Source: Callaeas wilsoni (Eukaryota; Chordata; Aves; Passeriformes; Callaeidae). Taken from it: 64,000 nucleotides of DNA. The translations under genes were made by a program, and so were the position numbers. The number at the start of each line of letters is the position of its first letter. Position 1 is the stretch's first letter. Location: NCBI GenBank assembly GCA_013398955.1, contig VWPU01018713.1, positions 62,001 to 126,000 on the forward strand, given 5' to 3'. Below the pieces are notes generated by a model. That model did no database searches, was not told where the DNA came from, and saw nothing but the letters and a program-made list of their open reading frames with translations. Positions 60,721 through 64,000 of this stretch are shown here, piece after piece.

Positions 60721-61239
60721 TTTGTATATCCACAGAATGCTTCCTGATCTCTGCAAAGAGCTGATTTAAAGAGCACAGAAAGGAGCCATTTTTTCATGAG
60801 AAAATTTAGTCCATACTTCAAAACCTAAGAAATTTGTTGCCTGACCTTAACCAATGCCCCTTCCACTACTCACACAGATATAGATTTGTTTAACAATCCC
60901 CAACACTCCCCATGACTTTCTCAGTCAAGAGTTTTTGATTTTGCAACAGCTGATCATAAGGAGGCCTTTGGTGTTTAGTATTGTAGCCTTTGGACTTTTC
61001 TAAGTCACCTCAGTAATATTAGGAATTCTGAAGAAATCTATCATCCCATACCTTTTTAGACAGTAATTTTCTTCGCAATGTTTCTTAATTTGCTTTATTT
61101 GCACCTCTGGTAACTTTATTTCAAGTTCTGGACAATGACTTGTGCCACTGTACTGATTTGAGCATTAGAACTCAGCCCTAAATAAAATAAAAATAGAAAC
61201 ATTCCAAGAAACTAAGGCTGTACATGCTGTCTCCTTATT

Positions 61240-61274
61240 AAAAAAAAAAAAAAAGAAAGAAAGAAAGAAAAGAG
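61240..61274. repeat. A15 followed by (GAAA)n
   Basis: Fifteen A followed by four GAAA units. This pattern commonly grows from retroposon poly-A tails. No body was recognised upstream. Confidence 0.88.
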
Positions 61275-63481
61275 TTATAAGAAATATTAATTCTTCAAAT
61301 GGGATTTTGGGAGTCTTAAAAGCATATAAGAAGTGTAGTGTTCTTAAGTGCAGGAAAAATAATTTCAGTTTTATCTCTCCATTCTTTCTAAAGAAATTTA
61401 AGTTGCTATTTAATTTTAAAGCCTGGAATGCTGCCAAGCATTGATTCCCATTCATTTTGCTGAACTTCCTTTCATGCAGTATATTCTTTCAGTGGTGGCT
61501 GTCAACAGATTTCTGTTGTCCTTATTTTATTCAGCAGAATAGGAAATATTTTTCTTCTCTTTTGTATTATATTATGAAGATTTCAACATTGTAAGCACAG
61601 CTTCAATATTCAACATGCAGAACCAGTAACAAAGGAGAGATGTTAACATTTTAAATACTGCAGGTACAGTACAGGAAGATAAAGAGGCTATCAGAGTTTG
61701 CAGTGTCTGGTGGACTAAGAGTAATGGCTACAACTGCAAAAGATATATTGGGTTCTGTCATAAATGGACTTGAAATCTGGGGCCGTACACAACTGGTCAA
61801 AAGTAATTTCAGGGGGTTGGTGGTTTACATGCATTAGCAGAATATTCAATGCTGGTTATTTTCTTTATAATATTTACTGTTCAGTACAGCTAATGCAAAA
61901 CACTGCTAGAGTCACAGTGGGGGGATTTGGCAGCCAGAGAAACTTGGAGAGTCTAGCAATTACAGTTTAGGAATGTGCCATGCACACAAAAAGAAAAAAT
62001 GCTGTCCTGTATACACATATAGGAGCATGAACCCAATCAAGAATTACTATTCCATCACCCCTGTCTACTCTGAGTCAGTGTGTTCGTTTTCTAAAGACAG
62101 CAGCACTTAATACTGGATATTCTAAAAACATTTCCAGCTGATAACCAATACGACACAGAACTTTATTCTCTTCATTTCCCAAAGGAATTGATTTTCCATA
62201 CACACCCACCTCTGCCATTCACACAGACTTCATTTTCCATGTCAGTTGAAGACCATTCAGGTGCAGAATTTGCTTGAGTATCAGTACAGGTAATATTTCA
62301 GCAATATTTTAGGAATTTCCAAGCTAAGTCATGCTTAGCTAGCAAGGCTTGGGCACAAGGTACTTCTGATATTTAGCAGCTTTATAAGAAGCGCACGAAA
62401 GAAGAAGGTGAAAAATGAGAAAAAAACCATGTATTTTACCTATCATTTGATAGGTATGAAATTTGAATATCTGTCACAATTTCTTAAGACTACAGTTTCT
62501 TTCAGGAATGTACTTCACAAGGTGAGTAACAACATGAATAAAATTCTAAAAATTATTTTCCCAGCAAGGAGTGGAAGAACACAATCAAGGAAAGATACTG
62601 CCTGTTGAATGATGGCAAGGACAGTGATGGTGAAAGCCCTGGATATTGGTACCAGCCCAGAAAAGCATGTGGCACATATAGCGCATTTTGAAAAGTAAAC
62701 GAAAGAGAAATAAATCCAGATAGCAGTGCTGTGAAGACATGGCCATTTGAAGGATTACCTGTTTGCCATGAACTTCACAAGCTCAGTGAAACTCACAGAT
62801 ATGTTTTGGGAGTAGGCTCTGCTGCTCTGTCCCACATCTCATCACATCAGTGACGAGAATCTGTTCATTGGCAATTCTGCGTTAACACCAAAAAAGACAT
62901 GAGCAATTTGGGACAACCAAGGACAGTGGTAACAGTTGGATTGGTGAGACCTGGAGAGATCATGACTCCCAAAGGTCCAGAGCTTTAACCTGTAACCTTT
63001 TTTTAATTTTATATATCTATTGCATCCAGTTGGATGCAAGCACAGTTTGGAACTTGTGGAGCCATTTTTGGGAATTTTGTATGCGGGGAGAAGCCAAAAA
63101 GAGGAAAAAGAGCCTAAAAGGCATTTTAACATTTACCAGCATCATGCTTTTAAAAGAAAATGTCTGAGTCAATAAAATACATAGATAATCCATGGAAGGG
63201 AAATAACTTCCCTCTGGAAGGGAACTTAATTGGCAAGATCATTCATCTCTGAAAATGCACCAAGAATAAAAGTAAACTAAGATACAAAATCCCAACTGGA
63301 TTACGTTAGATGAGAGCATCATTTCCCATTTCCCAGCTAGTAACTGCATGTATGATTGGAAGGTTGGTTTCTTGTTTGGGAAGTCAGGGCTGCAGAGAAT
63401 CCATGTATTTATTCAATGCAGAGCCCTTCCCTTTACCTGAGCTGCAAGACATGAGACTGCTCAAAGCCAGTGCTCTTCCAC

Positions 63482-63502
63482 AAAAAAAAAAAAAAAAAAA
63501 AA
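63482..63502. repeat. A21 homopolymer
   Basis: Twenty-one A following a C. The 170 bases before it are somewhat richer in GC than the region after it, which would fit the 3' end of a small retroposed transcript. No target duplication was found by eye. Confidence 0.88.
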
Positions 63503-64000
63503 TTCTCCCTTGACATGACACTGAGAACCCAGTTTCTTTTGGATATCATATACCACTCACATTTCCTGAGCCTTACACTTGGAAATGGTCTCACAGAAAA
63601 ATCACTCACCCTTGAGTGATTGCATGGTCCTTCATGGGGGGGCTGCTATCAACCCCATTCTGCGTCATAGACAAAGCACACACAGATAAGGGAAAGAGCA
63701 TTAATATGTGGAACACTTTCTCTAAATAGCCTGAAAAGTTCCTTTTCACCTTTCTCATGCACAGCTTTGTCCCAGTGCCTAAGTGTTGATGATTCAATGG
63801 ATCCTGCCTAGTAACTTTGACACACTCAGAGTTGTAAGCTGTGGTAAGAAACACAAGATCGATTTTAGTTCTTACTGGGAATGCACACTTCACACATTCA
63901 TTGATTAAAGGATCACAAAGTCTTACAAGGAAAGAAAAATGCCAAAACCAGACTTCTGCTGATTTGTGCTGTTTGATTTGTTTTTTCTTTTTAAAATTGT

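Larger units (their letters stand above)
60757..64000. other. Unique AT-rich DNA with two A runs, no gene seen
   Basis: Apart from the simple repeats listed at 61.24 and 63.48 kb, nothing was recognised to the end of the window. The region just before the A21 run has an unremarkable 67-codon frame. Confidence 0.5.

Noticed and set aside
1..64000. Bacterial or phage gene layout, CRISPR arrays, operons
   Set aside because: No long frames, no coding density, no spaced direct repeats. CR1 and LTR elements mark a vertebrate (bird) genome.

Overview
The window looks like non-coding nuclear DNA of a bird, most likely a songbird (Passeriformes). Two kinds of evidence support this. First, there are eight CR1 LINE 3' ends, several with the avian tail built from ATTCTGTG-type repeats. 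Second, there are two solitary retroviral LTRs, and the one at 51.8-52.3 kb resembles ERVL LTRs known from songbird genomes. The songbird placement rests on remembered family resemblance, not on a search. The background is AT-rich and CpG-poor, with many short A and T runs. Every reading frame is short: the longest ATG-started frame has 186 codons, about what chance would give in 64 kb of this composition. I recognise no protein-coding exon, rRNA, tRNA, operon or CRISPR array. The window is best read as intergenic sequence or the interior of a very large intron.

Layout. 0-11.2 kb is unique AT-rich DNA with an AAC-rich microsatellite near 7.95 kb. A 418 bp CR1 copy lies at 11.2-11.6 kb and a short one at 13.2 kb. 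13.4-20.6 kb is mostly unique and includes a candidate conserved regulatory block at 13.6-14.0 kb, a GC-richer block at 17.3-17.8 kb, and hairpins and palindromes at 18.9-19.3 kb. At 21.26-21.82 kb a CR1 copy is split by a 343 bp class II (ERVK/alpharetrovirus-like) solo LTR with a perfect 6 bp target duplication. 21.8-36.7 kb holds a perfect 3 x 20 bp tandem repeat (24.47 kb), an interrupted inverted repeat (26.94 kb), a CR1 end (28.0 kb) and a purine tract (30.64 kb). Three CR1 ends lie at 36.7, 40.75 and 42.8 kb. 50.5-52.5 kb is GC- and CpG-richer and contains a 492 bp ERVL-type solo LTR on the minus strand, with a 5 bp target duplication and an internal 107 bp tandem duplication. 52.3-64 kb is unique DNA with two candidate enhancer-like blocks (55.34-55.62 and 58.79-59.24 kb), one CR1 end (56.1 kb), a CpG-rich open frame of unknown nature (56.9-57.16 kb) and the longest open frame (60.16-60.72 kb, minus).

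There are no genes whose joint work can be described. What the sequence does record is history: CR1 insertions came first, and at least one was later hit by a retrovirus-like element. Both proviruses were then reduced to single LTRs. Any present function would most likely be regulatory, in the homeodomain-site-rich AT blocks, and that is inference only.
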